DNA from: Planctomycetota bacterium
Lineage (GTDB): Bacteria > Planctomycetota > UBA1135
Direction of reading: 5' to 3'
Assembly: GCA_002400895.1 (NCBI GenBank)
Contig: NVRO01000044.1
Coordinates: 1 to 7,083 of the forward strand
DNA: 7,083 bases
Shown: piece after piece, positions 1 through 6,256 of the stretch
How the letters are laid out: every line of letters starts with the position of its first letter
Numbering within the stretch: the stretch's first letter is position 1
Translations under genes and position numbers: made by a program
Notes under the pieces: generated by a model
What the model saw: the letters and a program-made list of their open reading frames with translations, nothing else
The model's database searches: none
What the model was told of the DNA's origin: nothing

Positions 1-303
1 CCTCATTTTCCTATACAAAGTCAGTTAAGATTTAAACCACCATTAAGTGATGGATTCCCATACCATCAAGATGATTATTGGATACAATCTGGATTTGGAA
101 ATACGATAAATGTTTTAGTTTATATTGATGAATCAACAATTGATAATGGTTGTATTTATGTAACTAACGGAGAATATTATTCTCGTGTGAATTATTGTCC
201 GTTTACTGGTCAGAAAGCCACTTATCAAATGGAGGAGAAGAAAATGCTTTTTTTGAAGCACTTGAAAAAGTTGGGATCGAACCTAACTAAAGTCTGTTTT
301 TAA
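1..303 (+). pseudogene. PhyH-family (Fe(II)/2-oxoglutarate dioxygenase) fragment, cut by the window start and disrupted at its 3' end
   Basis: The frame starting at base 1 is open until TAA at 301-303 (100 codons) and enters from outside the window. Codons 21-27 read YHQDDYW, matching the iron-binding H-x-D motif of phytanoyl-CoA dioxygenase-like enzymes (His22, Asp24). Codons 43-53 read DESTIDNGCIY, matching the family's 'D..T.eNGcLyv' strand, normally followed by a PGSH-like turn; here it is VTNGEYY. After about codon 62 (base 186) the translation no longer looks like PhyH, and the second iron-ligand histidine and RxS region expected further on are absent. Family members oxidise varied small molecules and the substrate cannot be told. 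The segment is AT-rich like the CotH fragment after it and unlike everything from about 613. I infer either a decayed gene, a read-quality frameshift near 185-200, or an artificial join. Confidence 0.5.
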
Positions 304-612
304 TTATCCCCAACCCGTTAATATCATTGCTTTAAATATCTATTTAGCAAACGCTAGTACTTATTACCATAATTATTACCTCTACCATAACAGAGGAAGA
401 TGGGAACTCTTGCCTTGGGATATGGATAAAACGCTTTCCTATTATGATTGGATGCCCTATCAATACCACCGAACTTCAAGTGAATGGGAATCTGATAATC
501 CATTAATTGAAAGGGCTTTTTTGAATCCTCAAATGTTTGCTGATGTAAAAAATAGAATAGATGAATTGTCTAGAACTTCTGTTTCACCAAACGCAATCCT
601 TCCTATTGGGGA
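204..612 (+). pseudogene. CotH-kinase-like protein fragment, frameshifted and truncated at the left junction
   Basis: In frame 2 from base 287 the translation has a typical CotH core: NIIALNIYLANASTYYHNYY, then RGRWELLPWDMDKTL (about 392-436), matching the 'hNyyly...g.W.llPWDlDktf' signature of the CotH family (spore-coat protein kinase-like; secreted homologues are common in environmental bacteria). The Asp residues of PWDMD correspond to the conserved metal/ATP-site region. The fragment continues through ERAFLNPQMFADVKNRIDEL to about base 606-612 and then changes into unrelated sequence; the frame closes at 644-646. Upstream, frame 3 (204-290) reads YWSESHLSNGGEENAFFEAL and ends in TAA at 288-290. 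One extra T near 287-288 would fuse that frame with frame 2 into a continuous CotH-like reading, so I treat the two as one broken gene. No start codon with a ribosome site is visible. CotH identity of the 287-600 part is fairly secure; inclusion of 204-286 is inference. Confidence 0.55.
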
Positions 613-616
613 GCAA
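606..616. other. Left compositional and coding junction (AT-rich to mid-GC)
   Basis: Bases before about 606 encode the CotH-like chain in frame 2, with AT-rich codons such as AAA, TTT and AAT. Bases after about 616 encode the toroid protein in frame 1, with codons such as GGC, GCC and CTG. Frame 1 is stopped at 571-573, so the toroid protein has no room for an N-terminal part. There is no start, stop, terminator, target-site duplication or inverted repeat at the join. This fits a recombination breakpoint or an assembly/amplification chimera better than a normal gene boundary. Confidence 0.6.
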
Positions 617-1908
617 TGCAACAGGAGTACGACCCGGCCGCAGTAATGCTGATGCAGTTCATGCGCACCGGGGAAATTTCCTACTTGGAGCCAGCACTTG
701 AAAGTGCCTGGCATTACGCCGATGTCGACATCGCCCCATACGGCGGAGCCTTTCAACACCGCGCTACCCGGCACCACCTGGAAGCATGGATTGCCAAGCT
801 GTTTACCGTCGAATTAATTGAACAGGCCCGCAACTCGAGCGAATATGACGGCACTATAAATGGTTTGATAGCCTGGGCAGAGCTCGCCTACGACTCCGGC
901 TTCACTGCCAAGCTGGAGAGATGGATTAATCACGAACAGGAAAACGGTGCTATCGGCGCTGAAATCAAGGATCGCGCCTTGTTGATGATTGGCGCCAACG
1001 AAGTCCTTGAAATTGAAGCCTCCCTCGAAGCCGGTGGCGAAATTGACATGCTGGAAATGGCTACCGGAATAGCCGGTCATCCGCGCTCACAAGCACTTGG
1101 ATTCACCGACCCCAATACTCAATTCGAGCCGTTCTTTGATTTGTTCGGAGGCAGCTGGGAAAACTTTCCCTCCTTCCACATCGACAACGACCCGATTCCG
1201 GATTACCGACACATGGGTAGTCATGCAGTGATTCAAGGGGTCACTTGGGCATACTTTTTAACCGGCGAACCACGACTCGGTGAAGTTGCGCTCAAGTTTG
1301 CCCGTCATCACACCAAGTACGTCATCCCGGCAGCGATTGAGAATGTAATCGACGTCCATGTAAACAGCAGCAATAAGGTGTTCACTCGTAACGTTGCCTG
1401 GCCACTGGTAAATACCCTGACCTTGCTGGACCTGACAACCGGGCAAAACCAGCATCAACAACTGCACGCCGACTTGCAGGCAGCGGCCGATCTCTGTGCG
1501 CAAACGTTGATAGAGATTGACTACACCCGCATCCGTTCCAGCATAAACGCGGGAATTACGATGGAAGCACTGGCCGAATACCATCGCCTCAAGCCATCTA
1601 GGGTGATTGCGGACTACCTGATTGAAATCGCGCAAAATTGGTCGCAGCAACTTTACAACTGGAGCAAACATGGTTTCCACAATGAACCGAACCGCTCCGA
1701 CGAGCCTGGGAGCGGCGTAACCGGACTCTGTGTTTACGGCCTGGCTTACGCCCACACACTTGACCCGAATCCCGATTTGGGTGCAGTAGTGCTGGATGCA
1801 TGGGAGCATTTCCCGCAAACCACCTCCTACGGGAAAGCCTTCGGAATGCATTACCGCGGAGCTCCGCGGGCAATGAAACTGATCAGGGCACAACAAACAC
1901 CAAACTAA
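616..1908 (+). CDS. 5'-truncated (alpha/alpha) toroid protein, PcRGLX/YetA-like C-terminal domain
   Basis: An open frame of 430 codons ends in TAA at 1906-1908. It is mostly helical. Residues 4-40 (EYDPAAVMLMQFMRTG, then a helix ending YADVDI) resemble the 'eYD...lLlqflrTGd......a.rh..DvDi' opening of the alpha/alpha toroid of PcRGLX/YetA-like proteins. FQHRATRHH follows, then HAVIQGVTWAYFLTGEPR (about 203-220) and RNVAWPLVNTLTLLDLTTGQ (about 257-276), each like a toroid hairpin that recurs in this family and in other glycan-active toroid enzymes. Known full-length relatives are around 850 residues, with N-terminal beta domains before the toroid; those are missing here because the left junction lies at the first codons. 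The ATG at 616 is therefore an internal methionine, and the GGGGAG at 608-613 is too close to act as its ribosome site. Relatives remove sugars from rhamnogalacturonan-type pectin; whether this one does is inference. Other toroid families (GH105, GH88, GH127) are possible alternatives. Confidence 0.6.
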   Translation: MQQEYDPAAVMLMQFMRTGEISYLEPALESAWHYADVDIAPYGGAFQHRATRHHLEAWIAKLFTVELIEQARNSSEYDGTINGLIAWAELAYDSGFTAKLERWINHEQENGAIGAEIKDRALLMIGANEVLEIEASLEAGGEIDMLEMATGIAGHPRSQALGFTDPNTQFEPFFDLFGGSWENFPSFHIDNDPIPDYRHMGSHAVIQGVTWAYFLTGEPRLGEVALKFARHHTKYVIPAAIENVIDVHVNSSNKVFTRNVAWPLVNTLTLLDLTTGQNQHQQLHADLQAAADLCAQTLIEIDYTRIRSSINAGITMEALAEYHRLKPSRVIADYLIEIAQNWSQQLYNWSKHGFHNEPNRSDEPGSGVTGLCVYGLAYAHTLDPNPDLGAVVLDAWEHFPQTTSYGKAFGMHYRGAPRAMKLIRAQQTPN

Positions 1909-1949
1909 TCACCATATAGGTGTGCATCGATTGATTCATGGGGCATACT

Positions 1950-1954
1950 GGAGG
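1950..1954 (+). promoter_or_regulatory. Ribosome binding site GGAGG of the HEAT-repeat gene
   Basis: GGAGG lies only 2 bases before ATG 1957 but 5 bases before GTG 1960, the next codon. Spacing favours GTG 1960 as the true start, shortening the protein by a single residue. The frame's previous stop is TAA 1906-1908, the stop of the preceding gene, and no upstream start in this frame has a better site. Confidence 0.4.
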
Positions 1955-1956
1955 GC

Positions 1957-3051
1957 ATGGTGTGTTTCCACCTGCTGCTGCTTGTAGTTTTGCCACAGGA
2001 CCTGGCGATAACATCCTCCGGCCAAAGAATTCCTTGTGGTTCCGATGCTGCCATTGGTGACTTGCAGGTGAAATCACCTTTTGGGATTATTAACTGTCCA
2101 ACCGACCCGGTCAGCGGGTTGGTCGACACTGCTGCTGAACGCGCACTGCTCAGGAAAATGCGCAACAACAACTTTTCCGCCTGGGCGCAACGATGCAACC
2201 AGCGAGGTTTGCTAAGTGAATTAACAACTGCCCTCACCATATCCGAGGCTGACCAGCTCAGTGTCGAACAAATTTCTCTATTGATGGAACTGGTGCGCCA
2301 GTGGGGATATCGCATCGACCCTTTGCCAGCCAGGCTGAGTAACGAGGAGCGTATCGAGCTGGCTTGGGATTTGCTCGGCAAGGCAGACTTGGCACAGGGT
2401 GCATTATTGTGCGGACGTCTTTTGGAAGAGATTGGTGGCCCCGGCGCAAGCCCGAAACGCCGGTTGGGGCTTGCAGATTTGCGTCGTGGATTGCGCACCA
2501 AGTCCATCAGCACCCAATGTGCGGCAGCCGTTCTTGCCGCCCATCAGCAGGAAGCTGACATGTTCAGGCCGCTAACGGCCTTCAGCTTGGAAGACCCCAA
2601 TAAGTTGGTTCGAGCTGAATGTGCCGATGCCATGCTGGTACTTTCCCGGGATGAAAGTATCAGCCAATGGGCCATGGCCCTGCTGCGGGGAGCAAAAGGT
2701 AGCTATCGAGAAATCGCCGCCGAACACCTCGGCAACTCCGAGGCTGATGCCGCACTCCCAGTGCTGATGGTAGCGGTGGCTGCGGCCCGTCGGGAACCTG
2801 GTAGTTTTTTCTTCTCCGGCCGCCAGATTTCCCTGGTCACCGACTTTGACGTGGAGGTTGCCGGGGCTGCAGCCATCGCCAATCCCATCACCACCGTACT
2901 GACCGAAGGCACGATGCTCGAAGTCCGAATCATTTCAACCAGTGTCAGCCGAGCTGCGATGCGAGCTCTGCGCCGACTTAGTGGGGAAAATCCCGGAGAG
3001 CGCGAGGAAGACTGGCTTGAATGGTGGCGCGAACGGAAGATGGGCCTTTAA
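1957..3051 (+). CDS. Exported HEAT-repeat-like protein of unknown function
   Basis: The 364-residue product opens with a hydrophobic stretch (CFHLLLLVVLP, residues 3-13) that looks like a signal peptide core, though the usual basic N-terminus is missing. Residues 15-48 (DLAITSSGQR..., then SPFGIINCP) resemble a short beta element, 'D.v.t.dG..l.G.v...d...v.t.fG.i.vp', found near the N-terminus of secreted planctomycete-type proteins. Residues about 180-275 are alternating amphipathic helices (for example LEDPNKLVRAECADAMLVLS) typical of HEAT/armadillo-like repeats, which usually form protein-binding scaffolds. The tail carries FFFSGRQ (284-290), DFDVEVA (296-302) and a final DWLEWW (352-357), a W..WW ending I associate with planctomycete HEAT-like proteins. 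The gene starts 48 bases after the toroid gene and its TAA overlaps the carA start codon by one base. No catalytic motif is visible, so function is unknown. Existence of the gene is well supported by codon use and the coupled downstream gene. Confidence 0.72.
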   Translation: MVCFHLLLLVVLPQDLAITSSGQRIPCGSDAAIGDLQVKSPFGIINCPTDPVSGLVDTAAERALLRKMRNNNFSAWAQRCNQRGLLSELTTALTISEADQLSVEQISLLMELVRQWGYRIDPLPARLSNEERIELAWDLLGKADLAQGALLCGRLLEEIGGPGASPKRRLGLADLRRGLRTKSISTQCAAAVLAAHQQEADMFRPLTAFSLEDPNKLVRAECADAMLVLSRDESISQWAMALLRGAKGSYREIAAEHLGNSEADAALPVLMVAVAAARREPGSFFFSGRQISLVTDFDVEVAGAAAIANPITTVLTEGTMLEVRIISTSVSRAAMRALRRLSGENPGEREEDWLEWWRERKMGL

Positions 3052-3053
3052 TG
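3049..3053 (+). promoter_or_regulatory. TAATG stop/start overlap coupling the HEAT gene to carA
   Basis: TAA (3049-3051) of the HEAT-repeat gene shares its last base with ATG (3051-3053) of carA. Such overlaps normally mean translational coupling on one mRNA. No strong independent ribosome site precedes carA; GGAAG at about 3035-3039 is weak and distant. This supports a shared transcript and helps fix the carA start. Confidence 0.65.
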
Positions 3054-4220
3054 GTCGCACCATCCCCCGCCATTTTGGTCCTTGAAGATGGCACCGTCTT
3101 CAACGGGCGCTCGGTCGGCGCCGCTGGTGAACGCGCCTGCGAACTGGTATTCAATACTGCCATGACCGGCTACCAGGAAATCCTCACCGACCCTTCCTAC
3201 CGTGGCCAGGGTGTGGTCATGACCTATCCGCAAATCGGGAATTACGGTTGCACCGAAGCCGACGACGAAAGCAACCGCTGCTGGGCAGAAACCATGATCA
3301 TGCGCGAGTGTTCGCCGATCTATTCAAACTGGCGTGCCGAGTGTAGTCTGCCCGAGTACCTCGAACAACATGGAGTGGTTGCCATCGACGGAATTGACAC
3401 TCGCGAGCTGACCCTCAAGTTGCGCAAGCAGGGTGAAATGCGTGCAGTCATTTCCACCGATAATCTCGACCACCAAACTCTGCTTGCCAAGGCCCGCGCC
3501 CACCAGTCTCTGGATGGACGCAACCTTGCCATCGAGGTCAGCTGCAAGAGTTCTTATGACTGGAGCGAAGCTTTGCCCGACAGATTCAACTTTCCGGAAA
3601 TGGCCAGCAGCGACAACCTGGAGGACATTTCCTCCCGACCGATTCCATTGGTGGTCTACGACTTCGGGGTAAAGCGGAATATTCTGCGCTGCCTGGTGAG
3701 TGCTGGATTTGCACCAACTGTAGTGCCGGCCAAAACTACCGCGGCAGAAGTGCTCGCAATGAATCCTGAAGCGGTGTTTCTTTCGAACGGTCCTGGTGAC
3801 CCGGCGGCGGTGGTCGGTGCTCCGGACAACATCCGTGAACTCGCAAATCAAGGCCTGCCGATTCTCGGTATTTGCCTGGGGCATCAAATCCTTGCCCATG
3901 TATTTGGTGCTTCTACCATGAAGATGAAGTTCGGTCACCACGGTGTCAATCATCCGGTGATTGAAATGGAAAGCGGGCGCATCGACATTACTTCCCAGAA
4001 CCACAGCTTCGCGGTTGACCCCGGCAGCTTGGAGGGAACCGGCCTGATTGCGACCCATCGCAACGGTAATGACGACAGCATCGAGGGAATGCGGCATACC
4101 GAGATGGCGGTTTTTTCGGTCCAATACCACCCCGAAGCGGCACCCGGACCCCACGACGCAGCTCACCTCTTCGCCCGCTTTCGCCAACTGGTTCTTGACA
4201 ACCAGCACCAGTCAGCCTGA
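3051..4220 (+). CDS. carA: Carbamoyl-phosphate synthase small (glutaminase) subunit
   Basis: CarA hydrolyses glutamine and passes ammonia through a tunnel to CarB, which makes carbamoyl phosphate for pyrimidine and arginine synthesis in the cytoplasm. The 389-residue product is close to the usual length of about 380. The N-terminal CPSase small-chain domain shows LEDGTVFNGRSVG (11-23), FNTAMTGYQEILTDPSY (34-50), TYPQIGNYG (58-66) and GIDTRELTLKLR (114-125). The C-terminal class I glutamine amidotransferase domain shows YDFGVKRNILR (203-213), LSNGPGDP (244-251), the nucleophile elbow GICLGHQ with catalytic Cys275, FGHHGVNHPV, SQNHSFAV, and FSVQYHPE with His360 and Glu362. The complete Cys-His-Glu triad predicts an active glutaminase. 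The frame is open upstream to ATG 3021, but homologues begin near LVLEDG and the TAATG overlap supports ATG 3051. No carB follows within the window; the partner gene must be elsewhere. Nothing suggests truncation or frameshift. Confidence 0.97.
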   Translation: MVAPSPAILVLEDGTVFNGRSVGAAGERACELVFNTAMTGYQEILTDPSYRGQGVVMTYPQIGNYGCTEADDESNRCWAETMIMRECSPIYSNWRAECSLPEYLEQHGVVAIDGIDTRELTLKLRKQGEMRAVISTDNLDHQTLLAKARAHQSLDGRNLAIEVSCKSSYDWSEALPDRFNFPEMASSDNLEDISSRPIPLVVYDFGVKRNILRCLVSAGFAPTVVPAKTTAAEVLAMNPEAVFLSNGPGDPAAVVGAPDNIRELANQGLPILGICLGHQILAHVFGASTMKMKFGHHGVNHPVIEMESGRIDITSQNHSFAVDPGSLEGTGLIATHRNGNDDSIEGMRHTEMAVFSVQYHPEAAPGPHDAAHLFARFRQLVLDNQHQSA

Positions 4221-4348
4221 GCATCCTGGACCGGCTAATCTCTGGTTCTCCTGTCTTTGCCTAAGTACTTTGTATCAGGAAGGTTAAAGTCCGGCACTTT
4301 ACTGCTTTTGTAAGGTACAATGAAATTTGCCATTTTCTAAAAGTGGTA

Positions 4349-6175
4349 ATGCAAATGCGTACTTTTATCCTCCTTGCAAGCCTCCTGCTCCTGACGAGTG
4401 TCGGTCATGCTCAAAGTGGTTGGATTTACAACCCTGTTACCAAGCATTGGTATCAACTCGCTCCAGCATCAAGTTGGCAGGATGCCGAAAACTACGCGCA
4501 ATCTTTGAATGGTCATCTGGTGAGCATTGAGGACATGCATGAGGACAGATGGCTTTACAACAACTTCGGGGTACTGGGCGCCTTTTGGACTGGCTTCAAT
4601 GACATCGCCTATGAATCCCGCTGGGTGTGGTCATCAGGTGATTTCATTACCCACACAAATTGGGCTCCCAATCAACCGGACAACACCACCAACGAAGATG
4701 CTTGCGTTATGCTCGGCCCCAATGCTCCGTATCCGAGTGAATGGGCAGACCTCGATATTGACACTCATTTCCCCGGCGTAGTTGAAATTAATTTCCATCC
4801 CGATCATTTGCTGGATGCAGACGGAGACGGGATCAGTAATTGGGATGAAGATAACTTGTGGGGTACCGACCCCAGGGACCAGGACAGCGATGACGACGGA
4901 CTGTCCGATGGACAGGAGTTGATGTCGCCTCACCCGTCCTGGATTAACAACCCGATTAACAATAACTGGTACCGCCTGAGCCGACCCGGTACTTGGGAAC
5001 AAGCACAGGCCGAAGCCATTTCGGTTGGCGGTCAATTGGCAACGATTCGTTCCCAAGCAGAAAACAACTGGTTGATGATTTACATTTATCAACCCTCATG
5101 CGACCTGCACTCCGAACTCAACGGACCCTGGATTGGGCTGCATGACCACCGCATCGAAAATTCATTTGAGTGGATTTCCGGTGAAGCACTGTCCTTTACC
5201 AATTGGCGTCCCGGTGAACCCAATGCCTTCGGTGGCGACGAAGATTTTGTCCACCTGACCGCTGTTGGCGAATGGAACGACCTCGGCTATTCCATTTTGT
5301 GTGGCGACCGTCTCCCGGGGATTATTGAACTTTTAAACACCCCGCCGGTACTGGGAACCGACCCCCTGAATGCGGACAGCGATGGCGACCAAATTTTGGA
5401 CGGCACCGAGGTGGGGATTACCACTGGTTGGCCGGGAGACCCCGCCAACGGTATTGGTGGTACTGATTTGTCAATCTTTGTCCCCGACGCCGACCCTGAC
5501 ACTTTGACCAACCCTCTCGACTTTGACAGCGATGATGATGGTTATGGCGACGGCAGCGAGGATGTCAACTTCAATGGTCGTGCCGACTCGGGAGAGTTGG
5601 ATGCTTCCAGGGGTGACAGCGATGGTGACGGCATTCAGGACGGAACCGAAAATGGCCTGGTGCAACCAAGTATGGGTACTGACCTGTCAGTATTTGTTCC
5701 GGACAATGACCCTTCCACTCGCACCAACCCGCTCGATGTCGACAGCGACGGAGGCGGCCTCAACGACGGCATGGAAGACCTTGACCGCAACGGCTTGCTG
5801 GACCCACTCGAAACGGACCCGCTAGACCACGCCGACGACCGCTTCTTATTGGAGATGGATCCCCCCATCACTCTGACCCCTGGAGATTTCGCCACCTTTG
5901 AGGTGTTCGGTGCCCGTTCCTTTGCCGGCGCAGCGATTCTTTACTCACTGACCGGAACCGGCCCGACTCAGACCGACTTCGGTTTGACCATGGACTTGTC
6001 CGTGCCCATCGTTCCGTATATTGCAATCTATGCAAGTGGTTTGGGTTACGCTTCTCACACCTTTGTGGTGCCGCTCGGCGCACCTTCCGGCCTCAGCGTT
6101 TACTTCCAGGCTATTGAGTTTGAATTCTGGGTGGTACGGCGCCTATCAAACCCCCTGGCCAGACTAATAATGTAA
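4349..6175 (+). CDS. Secreted protein with two C-type lectin domains and TSP3-like calcium repeats
   Basis: Product of 608 residues from ATG 4349 (GTG 4343 and ATG 4355 are alternatives; none has a clear ribosome site). MQMRTFILLASLLLLTSVGHA is a good signal peptide with cleavage after GHA (about residue 21). Domains in order: C-type lectin domain 1 (about 24-148; QPD at 109-111, WAD at 132-134); Asp-rich TSP3-like repeats (DADGDG 156, DSDDDG 179); C-type lectin domain 2 (about 196-328; WIGL, EPN at 290-292, WND at 309-311); a long run of TSP3/EF-loop-like repeats (DSDGDQ 343, DSDDDG 393, DSDGDG 423, DVDSDGGG 463, DRNGLLD 479); then a beta-rich C-terminal domain (about 497-608) with YSLTGTGPTQ, like the terminal domains of many planctomycete extracellular proteins. 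Lectin domains bind sugars with calcium; the Asp repeats probably bind calcium and stiffen the chain. I infer an extracellular or surface glycan-binding protein. No enzyme domain and no membrane anchor were seen. It lies 128 bases after carA and probably has its own promoter. Confidence 0.9.
   Translation: MQMRTFILLASLLLLTSVGHAQSGWIYNPVTKHWYQLAPASSWQDAENYAQSLNGHLVSIEDMHEDRWLYNNFGVLGAFWTGFNDIAYESRWVWSSGDFITHTNWAPNQPDNTTNEDACVMLGPNAPYPSEWADLDIDTHFPGVVEINFHPDHLLDADGDGISNWDEDNLWGTDPRDQDSDDDGLSDGQELMSPHPSWINNPINNNWYRLSRPGTWEQAQAEAISVGGQLATIRSQAENNWLMIYIYQPSCDLHSELNGPWIGLHDHRIENSFEWISGEALSFTNWRPGEPNAFGGDEDFVHLTAVGEWNDLGYSILCGDRLPGIIELLNTPPVLGTDPLNADSDGDQILDGTEVGITTGWPGDPANGIGGTDLSIFVPDADPDTLTNPLDFDSDDDGYGDGSEDVNFNGRADSGELDASRGDSDGDGIQDGTENGLVQPSMGTDLSVFVPDNDPSTRTNPLDVDSDGGGLNDGMEDLDRNGLLDPLETDPLDHADDRFLLEMDPPITLTPGDFATFEVFGARSFAGAAILYSLTGTGPTQTDFGLTMDLSVPIVPYIAIYASGLGYASHTFVVPLGAPSGLSVYFQAIEFEFWVVRRLSNPLARLIM
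5375..5818 (+). repeat. Two diverged tandem copies of a calcium-repeat module within the lectin gene
   Basis: Residues 343-422 (5375-5614) and 423-490 (5615-5818) follow the same plan: DSDGDxIxDGTExG, a short variable stretch, GTDLSxFVPDxDPxTxTNPL, DxDSDxGGxxDGxED, xxxNGxxDxxELD. The GTDLS blocks are 72 residues apart (371 and 443). The copies differ at many positions and in the linker (GITTGWPGDPANGIG against GLVQPSM), so this is an old duplication and not a recent or assembly-made one. The second copy has DSDGGG in place of DSDDDG, losing two candidate calcium ligands. Confidence 0.75.
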
Positions 6176-6256
6176 AGCCAAAGTGGTGCGCTACCAGCAT
6201 TAGATATTATCTTTTGATTTTTGGAGGACTTATCCAGGCGGTAGCATCCTTGTTTG
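6176..6256. other. Short intergenic stretch containing the right compositional change
   Basis: These 81 bases separate the lectin stop from the GcvT-like start. They hold an AT-rich patch (6198-6222) and a GGAGG at 6223-6227 with no start codon at a useful distance; ATG 6257 is 29 bases further on. The only hairpin noted (TGGT/ACCA, 6184-6196) is too short for a terminator. Codon and base composition change from intermediate to clearly GC-rich across this stretch. A biological boundary and an artificial join are both possible. Confidence 0.4.

Noticed and set aside
1258..2513. Minus-strand open frames of about 200 codons opposite the toroid and HEAT genes
   Set aside because: Low-complexity, Arg/Ser- and Cys-rich translations without domains; they mirror the + strand genes.
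3021..3050. Earlier carA start at ATG 3021
   Set aside because: It would add ten residues not seen in CarA proteins and overlap the HEAT gene more deeply; ATG 3051 gives the standard N-terminus and a TAATG overlap.
3324..4208. Long minus-strand open frame (294 codons) opposite carA
   Set aside because: It lies inside an unmistakable carA, shows no recognisable motif, and is explained by the codon bias of the + strand gene.
4228..4248. Hairpin GGACCGG/CTGGTTC with a 7-base loop just after carA, as a terminator
   Set aside because: The stem includes two G-T pairs and is not followed by a run of T, so it does not meet the intrinsic terminator pattern.
4293..4321. Promoter candidates before the lectin gene: GGCAC/TGC resembling sigma-54, and TACAAT resembling a -10 box
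   Set aside because: The GG-to-GC distance is 11 where sigma-54 needs 12, and no -35 box lies about 17 bases before TACAAT (TTTACT is only 12 away).
5375..5818. Asp-rich repeats as an RTX toxin nonapeptide array or a dockerin
   Set aside because: The GGxGxDxUx RTX pattern is absent and there is no paired dockerin F-hand duplication; DxDxDG...DG.E spacing fits TSP3-like repeats.
6124..6170. Alternative frame at the lectin C-terminus ending SGWYGAYQTPWPD before TAATAA, suggesting a frameshift near TTTGAATTC
   Set aside because: The annotated frame ends RLSNPLARLIM, which resembles the 'lSN.v' ending of similar beta domains, so no frameshift is needed.
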